A DNA stretch of 64,000 bases from VAXT01 sp963794605 (GTDB lineage Bacteria; Actinomycetota; Thermoleophilia; Gaiellales; Gaiellaceae). The translations under genes and the position numbers were made by a program. Positions 26,183-35,656 of this stretch are shown in pieces. The DNA lies in assembly GCA_963794605.1 (NCBI GenBank), contig CAWCEN010000004.1, forward strand, positions 434,001 to 498,000, given 5' to 3'. Under the pieces are notes generated by a model. That model saw only the letters and a program-made list of their open reading frames with translations. It was not told where the DNA came from and did not search any database. The stretch's first letter is position 1. Each line of letters starts with the position of its first letter.

Positions 26183-27102
26183 AGCTCGGCTTCCTTACCT
26201 CCTGCATGCCCGAGCGCAGCCTCGAGGACATCGCAGAGTGGGCGGACGCAAACGGCTATGAGGCGCTCGAGCTCGCCGCCTGGCCGCACCTGGGTGACCG
26301 GCCGTTCACAGCCAGCCACATCAAGGCCGACGCCTTCGACGACGCCGAGGCCGAGCGCGTTCGCCTTGCGCTCGACGATCACGGGCTCGTGCTGTCCGCG
26401 CTCGCCTACTACGACAACAACCTCGCGCCCGACCCCGACGAACGCGAGGCGTACCACGCCCATCTCCGCGCCTGTATCGACGCGGCCGCCGCCCTAGGGG
26501 GAGTTCCGGTCGGCACGTTCATCGGCCGCGACCCGGGGCGCAGCGTCGCCGAGAACCTCCGCGAGGCGGAGCGCGTCTTTCCGCCGCTCGTCGACTACGC
26601 GGGCGAGCGCGGCGTGCAGTTGATGATCGAGAACTGCGTCATGGAGGGCTGGCATCCGGACGGCTACCCGGGCAATCTGGCCTACTCGCCGGAGCTCTGG
26701 GAGTGGATGTTCGAGCTCGGGCTCTTCCTGAACTTCGACCCCTCCCACCTGCTCTGGCTGGGGATCGACCCGGTCGAGGCCCTGAGGCCGTACGTCGACC
26801 GGGTTGCGCACGCTCACGCCAAGGACGCCGAGACCTTTCCGGCCGAGCGCAACCGTTACGGCTTCTTCGGTCGTACCTCGACCCGCGAGCAAGACCCCTG
26901 GGAGATGGGCTGGTGGCGGTATCGGATCCCCGGGCTCGGCGAGGTCGACTTCCGACGCTATGTCGACACGCTCTACCAGGGTGGCTTCGAAGGAGTGCTG
27001 TCGGTCGAGCACGAGGACCCGGTGTGGGGCGGGACGCCGGAACGGGTCGAGGACGGGCTCCGGATTGCCCACAACAACCTGCGAGGGCTGGTAATCCGGT
27101 GA
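26179..27102 (+). CDS. Sugar phosphate isomerase/epimerase-type TIM-barrel protein
   Basis: The 307-residue protein has the xylose-isomerase-like TIM-barrel pattern: LGFLTSCMPERSLEDIAEWA at the N-terminus, GTFIGRDPGRS near 112, MIENCVMEGWHPDG near 148 (metal-ligand Glu), FLNFDPSHLLWLGIDP near 182 (Asp and His), and VAHAHAKDAETFP near 210, ending with SVEHEDPVWGG. These give the usual Glu/Asp/His/Glu metal site. It probably isomerises or epimerises the product of the adjacent dehydrogenase, as in inositol and rare-sugar pathways. GTG start; overlaps both neighbours by 4 bases. Confidence 0.85.
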   Translation: MKLGFLTSCMPERSLEDIAEWADANGYEALELAAWPHLGDRPFTASHIKADAFDDAEAERVRLALDDHGLVLSALAYYDNNLAPDPDEREAYHAHLRACIDAAAALGGVPVGTFIGRDPGRSVAENLREAERVFPPLVDYAGERGVQLMIENCVMEGWHPDGYPGNLAYSPELWEWMFELGLFLNFDPSHLLWLGIDPVEALRPYVDRVAHAHAKDAETFPAERNRYGFFGRTSTREQDPWEMGWWRYRIPGLGEVDFRRYVDTLYQGGFEGVLSVEHEDPVWGGTPERVEDGLRIAHNNLRGLVIR

Positions 27103-28613
27103 AGAAGGTCCTGGAGATCCGCAACCTGGTCAAGGAGTTTCCGGGGGTCAAGGCGCTGCAAGGCGTCGACCTCGATGTCCTCGAGGCCGAGGTGCATTGC
27201 CTGCTCGGCGCCAACGGCGCCGGCAAGTCGACGCTCATCAAGTGTGTGTCCGGCGCCCTCGAGCCGACCAGCGGTGAGATCCTTTTCCAGGGCGAGCCGC
27301 TGCCCTCCGGGGACCCCGCCGGCAGGCTCAAGCGCGGCATCGCGACGATCTATCAAGAGCTCGACCTCGTCCCCGACCTAAGCGTCGCCGAGAGCGTCTT
27401 CCTGGCGCACGAGCCTCGCCGCTGGCCGCTGCTCGACCTCGACAGGATGTACCGTGAATCGGCCGCGCTCCTCGCCCGGCTGGGCCACGAAACGATCCCC
27501 GTGCGCGCGAAGGTGGGCCAGCTGCGGCCGGCGGCCCAGCAGATCGTGTCGATCGCCCGGGCGCTGTCGGGAAACGTCCGGCTGCTGATCATGGACGAGC
27601 CGTCCGCAATCTTGGACGAAGGCGAGATCAAGACGCTCTTCGAGGTCGTTCGCCGGCTCAACGCCGAGGCTGTCGGCGTCATCTACATCTCGCACCGCCT
27701 CGATGAGATTCGGCGCATCGGCGACCGCGTCACCGTGCTCGCGGACGGGCGTACGACCGGTGCGGGCCTGCCCGCCACGACCCCGACCGACGAGCTCGTG
27801 CAGCTCATGGTCGGACGGAAGGTCGAGCAGCTCTATCCGGAACGACTCGTCGGCACCGATCGCGTGCTGCTCGAGGTTCGGGACGCCAGACGGCTGCCCG
27901 CTGTTCGCGGCGTGAGCCTGAAGGTTCACGCGGGCGAGATCGTCGGCCTGGGCGGCCTCGTCGGGTCCGGTCGGACGGAGCTCCTCCGATTGGTCTACGG
28001 GCTCGATCAGCCGGAGGCCGGCGAGTTCCTCGTCGAGGGCAAGCCGCTGCGTTCCAACCGCCCGGGCCAGGCGATTCGGCGAGGGCTCGGCCTCGCTCCC
28101 GAGGACCGCAAGTCGCAGGCGCTCGTCCTCGACTGGAGCCAGACGAAGAACGTGACCATCGCGGACCTCGACCGCTTCTCGCGTGGGTTGCTGGACGTGC
28201 GGAAGGAGCGCGCCGCCGCGCACAAGCACCTCAGGTCCTTGAACACGGTGCCGGACGATCCCGATCGCGTCGTTCGACTGCTTTCGGGCGGCAACCAGCA
28301 GAAGGTCGTGCTTGCGCGATGGCTGCTCCACGAGTGTCGCGTGCTGCTCCTCGACGAGCCCACTCGCGGCGTCGACATCGCAACGAAGGCCGAGATCTAC
28401 CGAATCGTCAACGACCTCGCGAGTGCGGGCCTGGGCGTCCTCGTCGTCTCGTCGGAGCTCGAAGAGCTCGTCGGCATCTGCACCCGCATCCTCGTCATGC
28501 GCGACGGCGAGATCGTCGCCGAGGTCGACGGAAAGGGCGCCACCGAACACGAGCTCCTTCGCCACGCGGTCGCGCCCAGCGATGCTCCCGAACTAGCCGA
28601 GGAGGTTGTATGA
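27099..28613 (+). CDS. Sugar ABC transporter ATP-binding protein, duplicated (RbsA/MglA type)
   Basis: GTG 27099 gives 504 residues with two ATPase domains. Domain one has Walker A GANGAGKST near residue 38 and Walker B LLIMDEPSAI, with a weak signature (LRPAAQQ). Domain two has the degenerate Walker A GLVGSGRTELL expected for this class, signature LSGGNQQKVV near 390 and Walker B VLLLDEPTRGVD. This layout is typical of CUT2 importers for pentoses, galactose or inositol. The start overlaps the isomerase stop (GTGA), and the stop overlaps the permease start by 4 bases. Confidence 0.93.
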   Translation: MKKVLEIRNLVKEFPGVKALQGVDLDVLEAEVHCLLGANGAGKSTLIKCVSGALEPTSGEILFQGEPLPSGDPAGRLKRGIATIYQELDLVPDLSVAESVFLAHEPRRWPLLDLDRMYRESAALLARLGHETIPVRAKVGQLRPAAQQIVSIARALSGNVRLLIMDEPSAILDEGEIKTLFEVVRRLNAEAVGVIYISHRLDEIRRIGDRVTVLADGRTTGAGLPATTPTDELVQLMVGRKVEQLYPERLVGTDRVLLEVRDARRLPAVRGVSLKVHAGEIVGLGGLVGSGRTELLRLVYGLDQPEAGEFLVEGKPLRSNRPGQAIRRGLGLAPEDRKSQALVLDWSQTKNVTIADLDRFSRGLLDVRKERAAAHKHLRSLNTVPDDPDRVVRLLSGGNQQKVVLARWLLHECRVLLLDEPTRGVDIATKAEIYRIVNDLASAGLGVLVVSSELEELVGICTRILVMRDGEIVAEVDGKGATEHELLRHAVAPSDAPELAEEVV

Positions 28614-29629
28614 CCCAGGCTCCGGCTCCCGCCGAACAGGCTGGCCCCGCGTTCTCCGATCGACTGAAAGCACTCCGGATCCAGGAATACGGGCTCGCCG
28701 CCGTCGTCGTCCTGCTGTTCGTCACAGGCTCGATCCTGAGGCCTGAGACCTTCCCGACCTGGGACAACATCCGCAACATGGTGACCCAGGCGAGTGTCGT
28801 CGGAGTGCTCGCGATCGGGATGACCTTCGTGATCGCGACGGCGGGGATCGACCTGTCCGTCGGCTCGATCGTCGCGGCGGCCGGCGTCTTCGGCGGGGTC
28901 CTGATCGGCGACGACGGCACGAGCAGCCTCATCTTCATCCTCGGCACGATCGCCTTCGCAACCTTCCTCGGAACGGTAAACGCGACGGCCATCGCCTACG
29001 CACGGATCGTGCCGTTCATCGCGACGCTCGCAATGTTCTCGATCGCCAGAGGTCTTGCGTTACTTCTCAACGACAAGCTGCCGGTGAGCTTGCTCGACCT
29101 GAACGGAGGCTCGTTCGGAGACCCGCGTCCGTTCTCGTTGCTCTGGTTCGGGAACGGCAGGATCTTCGGAATCCCGGTCTCCGTGTTCGTCTTCATCGCG
29201 ATCACGATCGCCGGCTGGATCGTCCTCAACCGGACCCGGTACGGTCGCTACGTCATTTCGGTGGGCGGCAACCGCGAGGCCGCGCGCATCGCCGGCGTCC
29301 CCGTCCGGAGAATCATCTTCAGCGTCTACGTCATGTCCGGACTGCTCGCAGGCGTGGCGTCCGTACTCCTCTGCGCACGGCTCGGGAGCGCCTCGCCGGT
29401 GAGCGGAAACCTCTACGAGCTCGACGCGATCGGGGCGGTCGTGATCGGTGGGACGAGTCTCGCCGGCGGGCGGGCGACGATCGTCGGCACGTTTCTGGGC
29501 GTCCTCACGTTCGCGCTCATCTTCAGCCTCATGACGCAGCTCAATCTCTCGACCGAAGTCCAGCAGGTGACGAAGGGCTTGATCGTGCTCGGAGCCGTCC
29601 TGCTGCAGCGCTCGGACTCGCGGTACTGA
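28610..29629 (+). CDS. Sugar ABC transporter permease (RbsC family)
   Basis: The 339-residue membrane protein has about nine to ten hydrophobic segments and the RbsC-type motif region GMTFVIATAGIDLSVGSIV near residue 72, followed by YGRYVISVGGNREAARIAGV near 215 (the cytoplasmic coupling loop) and GGTSLAGGRATIVGTFLG near 282. It forms the membrane channel of the CUT2 importer with the ATPase encoded upstream and the lipoprotein encoded downstream. ATG 28610 follows GAGGAGG and overlaps the ATPase stop. Confidence 0.93.
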   Translation: MTQAPAPAEQAGPAFSDRLKALRIQEYGLAAVVVLLFVTGSILRPETFPTWDNIRNMVTQASVVGVLAIGMTFVIATAGIDLSVGSIVAAAGVFGGVLIGDDGTSSLIFILGTIAFATFLGTVNATAIAYARIVPFIATLAMFSIARGLALLLNDKLPVSLLDLNGGSFGDPRPFSLLWFGNGRIFGIPVSVFVFIAITIAGWIVLNRTRYGRYVISVGGNREAARIAGVPVRRIIFSVYVMSGLLAGVASVLLCARLGSASPVSGNLYELDAIGAVVIGGTSLAGGRATIVGTFLGVLTFALIFSLMTQLNLSTEVQQVTKGLIVLGAVLLQRSDSRY

Positions 29630-29660
29630 TGCTCAAAAACACGACGACAGGAGGTACGTA

Positions 29661-30701
29661 ATGTCGCGCAAGCGGCTCATCATCGGGATCGTTGCAGCCT
29701 TGCTGCTGGCGCTCGGAACCAGTGCCTGCAGCATCGGCGGCAGCGACGAAGCCACGAAGACGGTCACCGTCAGCGAGACGACGACGACGAGCGGGACGTC
29801 TTCCGGGAAGAAGGTGAAGATCATCGCCAGCGTTCCGCCAACCGACCACGGCTGGCTCGGCGCCATCTCCAAGGATGCCCAGGCCGCGGCCGATCAGCAC
29901 GACGACGTCGATTTCGAGCTGGTGCAGGCTGCGGACGCAGATTCCCAGGCGCAGCAGATCGAGCAGGCGATCGCGAAGAAGCCGGACGTGCTGGTCGTGC
30001 TCCCGCAGGACGGTGCCGCGCTTACGCCGGTTGCCCAGAAGGCCGAGCGGGCAGGCATCCCGGTGGTCAACATCGACCGCCTCTTTACGGCGCCCGACGC
30101 CGCGACGGCGACCGTGCTCGGCGACAACTACCAGATCGGCGTTCTGGCGGCGAACTACATCGCCGACCAGTTGAAGTGCAAGGGCAACGTCGTCGAGATC
30201 CAGGGTCTGGCCGGTATCTCGGTGACGACCGACCGAACGAAGGGCTTCACCGACACTCTCAAGAAGAAGTGCCCGGACGGCGGCGTCAAGATCGTGGCCT
30301 CGCAGCCGGCGGACTTCAACCCAGACAAGGGACTGACGGTGATGGAGAACATCCTCCAAGCCCAGAGCGACATCGACGCCGTGTACACGCATGACGACGA
30401 CATGGCGCAAGGCGTCGTGCAGGCCATTCGCAACGCGAACCGCGACGACGAGATGTTCCTCACGGGCGTCGGCGGCTCGCAGGACGCGATGAAGCAGATC
30501 GAAGAAGGTGGCCTCTACCGCGCCACGTTCCTCTACAACCCGAACATGGCCGGCACGGCAGTGAACATGGCGCGCCTGATCGGCCTCGGCGAGGGCTTCT
30601 CCGAGCTCGTTCCCCCCGAAGTCCCGCGTCAGGTGGTCGTTCCCGCTGCCGTCGTCACGAAGGACAACGTCAAAGACTACGAGCAGTACGCGTTCAACTA
30701 G
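29661..30701 (+). CDS. Sugar ABC transporter substrate-binding lipoprotein (RbsB-like)
   Basis: The 346-residue protein has a lipoprotein signal (IIGIVAALLLALGTSACSIGG, lipobox TSAC near residue 21), a Thr/Ser-rich linker, and then a periplasmic-binding fold of the ribose/galactose class: SVPPTDHGWLGAISKDAQAA, VLVVLPQDGAALTPVAQKA, VNIDRLF, GNVVEIQGLAGIS and VYTHDDDMAQGVVQAI. It captures the sugar outside the membrane for the importer. ATG 29661 follows AGGAGG. A strong hairpin 16 bases after the stop closes the operon. Confidence 0.92.
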   Translation: MSRKRLIIGIVAALLLALGTSACSIGGSDEATKTVTVSETTTTSGTSSGKKVKIIASVPPTDHGWLGAISKDAQAAADQHDDVDFELVQAADADSQAQQIEQAIAKKPDVLVVLPQDGAALTPVAQKAERAGIPVVNIDRLFTAPDAATATVLGDNYQIGVLAANYIADQLKCKGNVVEIQGLAGISVTTDRTKGFTDTLKKKCPDGGVKIVASQPADFNPDKGLTVMENILQAQSDIDAVYTHDDDMAQGVVQAIRNANRDDEMFLTGVGGSQDAMKQIEEGGLYRATFLYNPNMAGTAVNMARLIGLGEGFSELVPPEVPRQVVVPAAVVTKDNVKDYEQYAFN

Positions 30702-30716
30702 TCGGTAATGAGTCGT

Positions 30717-30755
30717 CGCGGCCCGCTGGATGCCGGGAGCGTCCGGCGGGCCGCG
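30717..30755. terminator. Bidirectional terminator-type hairpin
   Basis: CGCGGCCCGCTGGA (30717-30730) pairs with TCCGGCGGGCCGCG (30742-30755), nearly perfect over 14 bases with an 11-base loop. It lies between the convergent ends of the binding-protein gene and the CAX antiporter gene and can serve both. Confidence 0.75.
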
Positions 30756-30798
30756 CCGCGGAGTAGCGGCGAAACTGCGGTGCTTCGGTGGCCGTCCG

Positions 30799-31896
30799 TC
30801 AGCGATCGCCGGCGAGGTAGAAGGCGACCGCGACTACGGCATACGCGAGCAGAAGAATCGCTCCCCCCGATCGGGTCGTCCGACCTGTCCTCAGGACGAG
30901 GGCCGGAAGCACGCCCGCCACGGCCAGGGCGCCCAGCTCGATCGGCCGGAAGCTCAGGGCTAGAGGCCCGAAAGCCCACGAGATGAGCACAACGAGAGGA
31001 ATCAGCAAGCCGGCGATCTGTGCGCCCGAGGCCAATGGGATCTCGACCGCCAGCTTCACGCGTCCCCGCCGGGCCAGCAGCACCGCGCTGCCGTGTTCCG
31101 TCGCGTTGCCCACGATCGCGACGATGACGGCTGCGACGAAGAACTCCGAGAGGTGCGCGGCGTCCGCGAACGCCCGCAGCGTGCCGACGAGAGTTTCCGT
31201 GACGAGGGCGGTCGCCGCGGTAGCGACGCCGAGCACGACGAGCGCGGCAGTCAAGGACAAGCGGGCGTCTTCGCGATCGGTGGCGACATAGAGCTGCCGC
31301 TGGCGCCGGAGCGTGTAACGGGTCACCGTCACACGGACGATCAGCACGAGCGCGGCGAGAGGAACCGAGAGCTCGGCGAGTGAGCGGCGGTCCGGATCGC
31401 CGTGGAAGCCTGGCACAGCTACGGCAAGCCCGACGAGCGCGGCGAATCCGATGAGGCCGAGCGAGATGTCCGCAGACTTGCGATCGATCGCGCCGGCACG
31501 GCCCAGGAGAAGCGTGAAGCCGAGAACGAGCAGGAGGTTGCCGGCGATCGATCCGACGAGCGAGGCCCTGACGATCGCGGTCAAACCCTCGGAGACGGCG
31601 ATGATCGCAATGATCAGCTCCGGCGCATTGCCGAATGTGGCGTTCAGAAAACCGCCGATCACGGGGCCGACGTGCACCGCGAGGTTGTCCGTCACCTCGC
31701 CGATCAGCCACGAGAGCGGGATGAGCGCCACGGCGGCCAGCACGAACGTCACCTTGTCGCCGGCGGCGTCGAGCCAGTCCAGCGCGACGACGACCGGCGC
31801 CAGCAGCAGCAGCGGAGCCAGTAGGGCAGCGCGAGGGATCTTCGTATCCGAACCGGGAACCGTCGCAGCCGAGCCCGCGAGCGGACGCACGTTCAC
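30799..31896 (-). CDS. Calcium/proton antiporter, CAX family
   Basis: The 365-residue protein has about eleven hydrophobic segments and the two internal CAX repeats: GGFLNATFGNAPELIIAIIA near residue 81 and VAIVGNATEHGSAVLL near 261, each with the family's GNA(P/T)E core. It exports calcium (or related divalent cations) in exchange for protons. The start is GTG 31896. It is transcribed alone, convergent with the sugar operon. Confidence 0.92.
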   Translation of the reverse strand: MNVRPLAGSAATVPGSDTKIPRAALLAPLLLLAPVVVALDWLDAAGDKVTFVLAAVALIPLSWLIGEVTDNLAVHVGPVIGGFLNATFGNAPELIIAIIAVSEGLTAIVRASLVGSIAGNLLLVLGFTLLLGRAGAIDRKSADISLGLIGFAALVGLAVAVPGFHGDPDRRSLAELSVPLAALVLIVRVTVTRYTLRRQRQLYVATDREDARLSLTAALVVLGVATAATALVTETLVGTLRAFADAAHLSEFFVAAVIVAIVGNATEHGSAVLLARRGRVKLAVEIPLASGAQIAGLLIPLVVLISWAFGPLALSFRPIELGALAVAGVLPALVLRTGRTTRSGGAILLLAYAVVAVAFYLAGDR

Positions 31897-31978
31897 CTCG
31901 AGGAGAGAGGGCTCCCGGGACAGTCGCGCGGATGACGGCTTTGGCTCCGTCGCTGTCTGGGTGCAAGGCGGCCGGACG

Positions 31979-32197
31979 TCATGCGAAATGCGCTATGCCG
32001 AAGACCAGCAGCGTGAGGACCACCACGAGTGGGACGACGAACACGAGCACAGCGGCCACCACGATGACCGGCGTCGCAGGGCTCTCGCCCTTCTGCGCGA
32101 CCTCGCGGAGGTGGGAAGCCTCCTCTACGGTCGCATGGATCGGGTGACGAACGAAACCGTCGGGCCCTTGCACGTTCGTGGACCGCTTGCGGTGCAT
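31979..32197 (-). CDS. Small single-pass membrane protein
   Basis: ATG 32197 gives 72 residues. A charged N-terminal part (with THATVEEASHLREVAQKGE-like character) is followed by one strong C-terminal transmembrane segment (VIVVAAVLVFVVPLVVVLTL, residues about 44-66). It reads upstream of the CAX gene with an 82-base gap and might be co-transcribed. The ribosome-binding site is weak. No family recognised; the coding pattern and clean membrane helix support a real gene. Confidence 0.5.
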   Translation of the reverse strand: MHRKRSTNVQGPDGFVRHPIHATVEEASHLREVAQKGESPATPVIVVAAVLVFVVPLVVVLTLLVFGIAHFA

Positions 32198-32400
32198 GGC
32201 GCCAGCATCGCCTTCAGGCCGTCTCGCGTCTGCACGGCCAGCGCCCAAAGCCAGTACCCGCCAGCAGGAGTCCTCCGTGGCACAGGAGAGTGAAGCGGTT
32301 TTTGAAGGACTTTGCGAGCTCGGGGTGTAGCTCCTACTTTGCGCCGCCTGGAATTTCCACGCGAGAGGGTAGGCTGCGGCGCCCGGTGACGGCCCACTGG

Positions 32401-33711
32401 ATGAAGACCCCCGTCCGACCTTCGATTGACCGAGGTCCCGCCAGAGGAGTGCATTTGCGCCCGCTCCTCTACCTCCTGACGTCGGCGGTCGTCGCCATCT
32501 GTGCTGCGGCAGCGGCCAACCAGGCAGCCGGCGCGACTCCCTCAGACGCATCGCCGCCGCCGGACGGGTACTTCACGCTCCAGCCGGTGGGAACTTGGTC
32601 GACCCTGCCGAGCGGGGCATCTTGCGCTGGCCAGGTGCACCGATCCACGTGGGAGCCGCGCCTGGACAACACACGGCGAAACAACGTCGTCCCCGACCCG
32701 CAGGCCGTTCACGCCGCGTTCGCGGCCCGTCCGAATGGAGGCTACGACTCACGCTGGAACTCGTGGCTGCTGCCGCGCGTGGACGGGCAATTCACCGGCA
32801 CGACGGACGAGATCTTCCAATGGGCTGCCTGCAAATGGGGCATCCCCGACAACGTCATCCGCGCGGTCGCCTACCAGGAATCGACGTGGTACCAGTACCT
32901 CGTGTATCCGAACTACCACAACCGCTGCGTCAGCTTCTACGGGTGCGGAGACTTCTTCGACAACTCGAGCGCGGACAGCATCGTGTACATGAACGAGCTC
33001 GCCCGTTACGGCTACGACTACCAGCAGGACTACGGCGTCGGCCTCGGCCCGCAGACGTTCTCGATCCTCGGGATCAAATCCTGGCAGGATCCTGACTGGG
33101 GCCAGATGCCGGGTAACCAGAACGGCACCTTCCCTTTCGACCGCAACTCGACGGCCTTCGCGGCCGACTACTACGGGGCTGACATTCGGGGTTGCTTCGA
33201 GGGCTGGATCTCGTGGCTGCACGAGCAGAACCCCGACTACGGGCCGGGCGACCTGTGGGGCTGCGTCGGGAACTGGTTCTCCGGCGACTGGCACGATCAG
33301 GGCGCCGACGAATACACCTCGGAGGTTCAGGGACACCTGAACAACCACATCTGGCTGCAGCCCGGATTCCCCAACGACCGGCCCGGATGCCATCCGACGT
33401 ATGGCTGCCCGGGGGCTGACACCCTTCCTCTTCAACCGCCTCCGCCGCCGCCACCACCGCCTCCTCCTCCGCCAGCACCGCCTCCTCCACCACCACCGTC
33501 GTCCGTCGCCGCCTGTCGGGTTCCACGCGTCTTAGGCCGTCGGCTCGGCTCGGCGCGTGCCCGCCTGAGAGCTGCGCACTGCTCGGTCGGGCGCGTGCGC
33601 AGGGTGCGCTCACGTCGCGCACGCCGAGGCCGCGTGCTCGCGCAGAACCCGCGCGCTGGGATGAGGAAGCGCCGCGGCTATCCCGTCGCGCTCGTCGTCG
33701 GCCGGCGGTAG
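32401..33711 (+). CDS. Secreted lytic-transglycosylase-like protein with polyproline linker and PASTA-like tail
   Basis: From ATG 32401 (GTG 32449 possible), the protein of about 436 residues has a signal segment (LLYLLTSAVVAICAAAAA). A globular domain with KWGIPDNVIRAVAYQESTW recalls the catalytic-Glu helix of SLT/lysozyme-like enzymes, with several aromatic and Cys-rich segments (RCVSFYGCGDFF). A polyproline linker near residues 344-370 is followed by a basic C-terminal module beginning CRVPRVLGRRLGSARARL, with the CxVPxVxGxxL pattern of PASTA domains. It is probably a cell-wall-associated enzyme. The same tail occurs in the protein at 35977-39565. Confidence 0.72.
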   Translation: MKTPVRPSIDRGPARGVHLRPLLYLLTSAVVAICAAAAANQAAGATPSDASPPPDGYFTLQPVGTWSTLPSGASCAGQVHRSTWEPRLDNTRRNNVVPDPQAVHAAFAARPNGGYDSRWNSWLLPRVDGQFTGTTDEIFQWAACKWGIPDNVIRAVAYQESTWYQYLVYPNYHNRCVSFYGCGDFFDNSSADSIVYMNELARYGYDYQQDYGVGLGPQTFSILGIKSWQDPDWGQMPGNQNGTFPFDRNSTAFAADYYGADIRGCFEGWISWLHEQNPDYGPGDLWGCVGNWFSGDWHDQGADEYTSEVQGHLNNHIWLQPGFPNDRPGCHPTYGCPGADTLPLQPPPPPPPPPPPPPAPPPPPPPSSVAACRVPRVLGRRLGSARARLRAAHCSVGRVRRVRSRRARRGRVLAQNPRAGMRKRRGYPVALVVGRR

Positions 33712-33785
33712 GCCACCTGTAGTCGCAAAGACTCCTCGTATCCTTTGAAAGAAGGAACTCGTGGCCACACCGCCAAGACGGGCGG

Positions 33786-34694
33786 GTGCGCCGCTCGACC
33801 CTCACGGTCGCGGCCTCCTTGGTCGCACTCGCGCTCGCGCCTACTGCAAAGGCCTTCAACCCTCAGGTCGCCGGGCTCCAGATCGCGCTCCGCCAGCACG
33901 GCCTCTACCGAGCCCCGATCGACGGCATCCAGGGGCCACGGACCGTGCGCGCCGTGCGCACGTTTCAGCGCAGGCACCGCCTCGGCGCCGACGGCATCGC
34001 GGGGCCGCGCACGCGCGCCGCACTCGGCCCGCGCGGACGGCCACTGTTCGGGTCTCGAGTCATCCGGCGCGGCATGCGCGGCTACGACGTCGGCGTGCTC
34101 CAGTTCCTGCTCAGTCGGCAAGGTGTTCGGCCCGGTGCGCTCGACGGGAGCTTCGGCGCCAGGACGACGACCGCCGTGCGCCGGTTCCAGAGGCGCGCTG
34201 GACTGATGCGCGACGGAGTCGTCGGCCCACGCACGGCGATGCGGCTCTGCGCACAGCCGGCGTGCGCCTGGCGCGGTCGAGGAAGCGCTCGCACTCGCCT
34301 TGCGCCTTCGGGCTCCGTGCACGCCGCGATCGACTACTGGTCGAGGACGTACGGCGTCGATGCGGGTTTGGTCCGAGCAGTCGCTTTCTGGGAGTCGGGC
34401 TTCAACAACTCCCTGGTCTCAGCAACCGGCGCCCGCGGTGTCATGCAGGTGACGCCCGCAACATGGGACTACGTCGAGACCGTGCTCGTCGGCCGGCAAA
34501 TCCCGCGCACGACGAGCGGCAACGTCCGGGTCGGCGTCGCCTTCCTCCATCAGCTGCTCCATGAGTTCCGCGGAGACGTCCAGCTCGCGTTGGCGGCGTA
34601 CGTCCAGGGCCCGCGATCCGTCCGAAGGCAGGGCCAGTTTCGGCAGACGCGGCAGTACGTGGCCGGAGTGCTCGCGCTGAGCCGCAGGCTCTAG
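33786..34694 (+). CDS. Secreted peptidoglycan-binding SLT transglycosylase-like protein
   Basis: The 302-residue protein has a signal peptide (RRSTLTVAASLVALALAPTA), then two PG_binding_1 repeats: VAGLQIALRQHGLYRAPIDG with TVRAVRTFQRRHRLGADG near 28-70, and VGVLQFLLSRQGVRPGALDG with TTTAVRRFQRRAGL near 102-140. A C-terminal transglycosylase domain has FWESGFNN, ARGVMQVTPATWDYV and LALAAYVQG. It probably cleaves or remodels peptidoglycan. GTG 33786 has no good ribosome-binding site. A strong GAAGGA-GTG pair at 33761 is one base out of frame, so a small indel near 33780 may hide the true start. Confidence 0.85.
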   Translation: MRRSTLTVAASLVALALAPTAKAFNPQVAGLQIALRQHGLYRAPIDGIQGPRTVRAVRTFQRRHRLGADGIAGPRTRAALGPRGRPLFGSRVIRRGMRGYDVGVLQFLLSRQGVRPGALDGSFGARTTTAVRRFQRRAGLMRDGVVGPRTAMRLCAQPACAWRGRGSARTRLAPSGSVHAAIDYWSRTYGVDAGLVRAVAFWESGFNNSLVSATGARGVMQVTPATWDYVETVLVGRQIPRTTSGNVRVGVAFLHQLLHEFRGDVQLALAAYVQGPRSVRRQGQFRQTRQYVAGVLALSRRL

Positions 34695-35656
34695 GCGGTG
34701 ATCACGACCTTCGCCTTCGCGTGGCCTTCTCCGAGGTAGGCGAGCGCGACCGGCGCCTGGCTGAGCTCGAACTTCCGGTCGATCACCGACCTCAGTGTCC
34801 CGGCCTCGAGCAGGTCGGCCAGGTACCTGAGCTCCTCGGAGGTGACCTTGGCGACGAAGAACGTCACCGTCTGGCTCCTGAAGCGTGACTTGAGGATCGT
34901 CCCGCCGAGATGCGGCAGTGGGCCGAGGCCCCGGTACGTCATGCGACCGCCGATGAGGACGACCGTCGCCTCCGGGCCTAGCACCTTCCTGAACTCCAGG
35001 AACGAGCGGCTGCCTGCGATGTCGAGCATCACGTCGTGCTCCACGCCGACCTTCGTGAAGTCCTCCTTCGTGTAGTCGATGACGCGGTCGGCGCCGAGCG
35101 ACCGGGCCTGCTCCACGTTCCCGGTGCTGCAGACGGCGGTCACCTCCGCGCCGAACAGCTTGGCGAGCTGGACTGCGAACGTGCCGACGCCGCCGGACGC
35201 GCCGTTGACGAGCACCTTCTGCCCCGGCTTCACCTGGCCCTTGTCGCGCAGCGCCTGGAGCGCCGTGACCGCCGCCACGGGTACCGCGGCGGCTTCCTCG
35301 AACGACAGGTTCGACGGCTTCTTCGCGAGTCTGTCCTCGCGCGCGATCGTGTACTCGGCCCATGAGCCGCCCGAGACGCCGAACACCTCGTCGCCCGGTC
35401 GGAGCTCCTTGACGCCGCTGCCCACGGCCTCGACCGTCCCGGCCAGGTCGGCGCCCACGGTCTGGTCCTTCGGCCGGCGCATCCCGTTTCCGATCCGCGC
35501 GAAGTACGGGCCGGTCACGCCGTACCACTCGACCGGGTTGACCGAGGACGCGTGGACGCGGACGAGCACCTGGTCGTCGTCGACGGTCGGCGTGTCGACG
35601 TCCCGGAGCTCGAGCACGCTCGGCCGGCCGTAGCGTTGGTGGATGACGGCCCTCAT
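34691..35656 (-). CDS. NADP-dependent zinc-less alcohol dehydrogenase (quinone oxidoreductase-like, MDR)
   Basis: The 321-residue protein has the MDR landmarks: RPSVLELRDVDTPTVDDDQV at the N-terminus, GADLAGTVEAVGSGV near residue 71, FGVSGGSWAEYTI and the nucleotide motif VLVNGASGGVGTFAVQLAKL near 150. It lacks structural-zinc cysteines, which places it with quinone oxidoreductase-type enzymes that reduce quinones or enones. It is translated from ATG 35656, which overlaps the stop of a small upstream gene by 4 bases. Both genes lie behind a promoter with four repeated operator-like units, so expression is probably induced. Confidence 0.88.
   Translation of the reverse strand: MRAVIHQRYGRPSVLELRDVDTPTVDDDQVLVRVHASSVNPVEWYGVTGPYFARIGNGMRRPKDQTVGADLAGTVEAVGSGVKELRPGDEVFGVSGGSWAEYTIAREDRLAKKPSNLSFEEAAAVPVAAVTALQALRDKGQVKPGQKVLVNGASGGVGTFAVQLAKLFGAEVTAVCSTGNVEQARSLGADRVIDYTKEDFTKVGVEHDVMLDIAGSRSFLEFRKVLGPEATVVLIGGRMTYRGLGPLPHLGGTILKSRFRSQTVTFFVAKVTSEELRYLADLLEAGTLRSVIDRKFELSQAPVALAYLGEGHAKAKVVITA

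Noticed and set aside
27378..28565. Leftward open frame of 395 codons
   Set aside because: It is antisense to the sugar ABC ATPase gene; no motif of its own.
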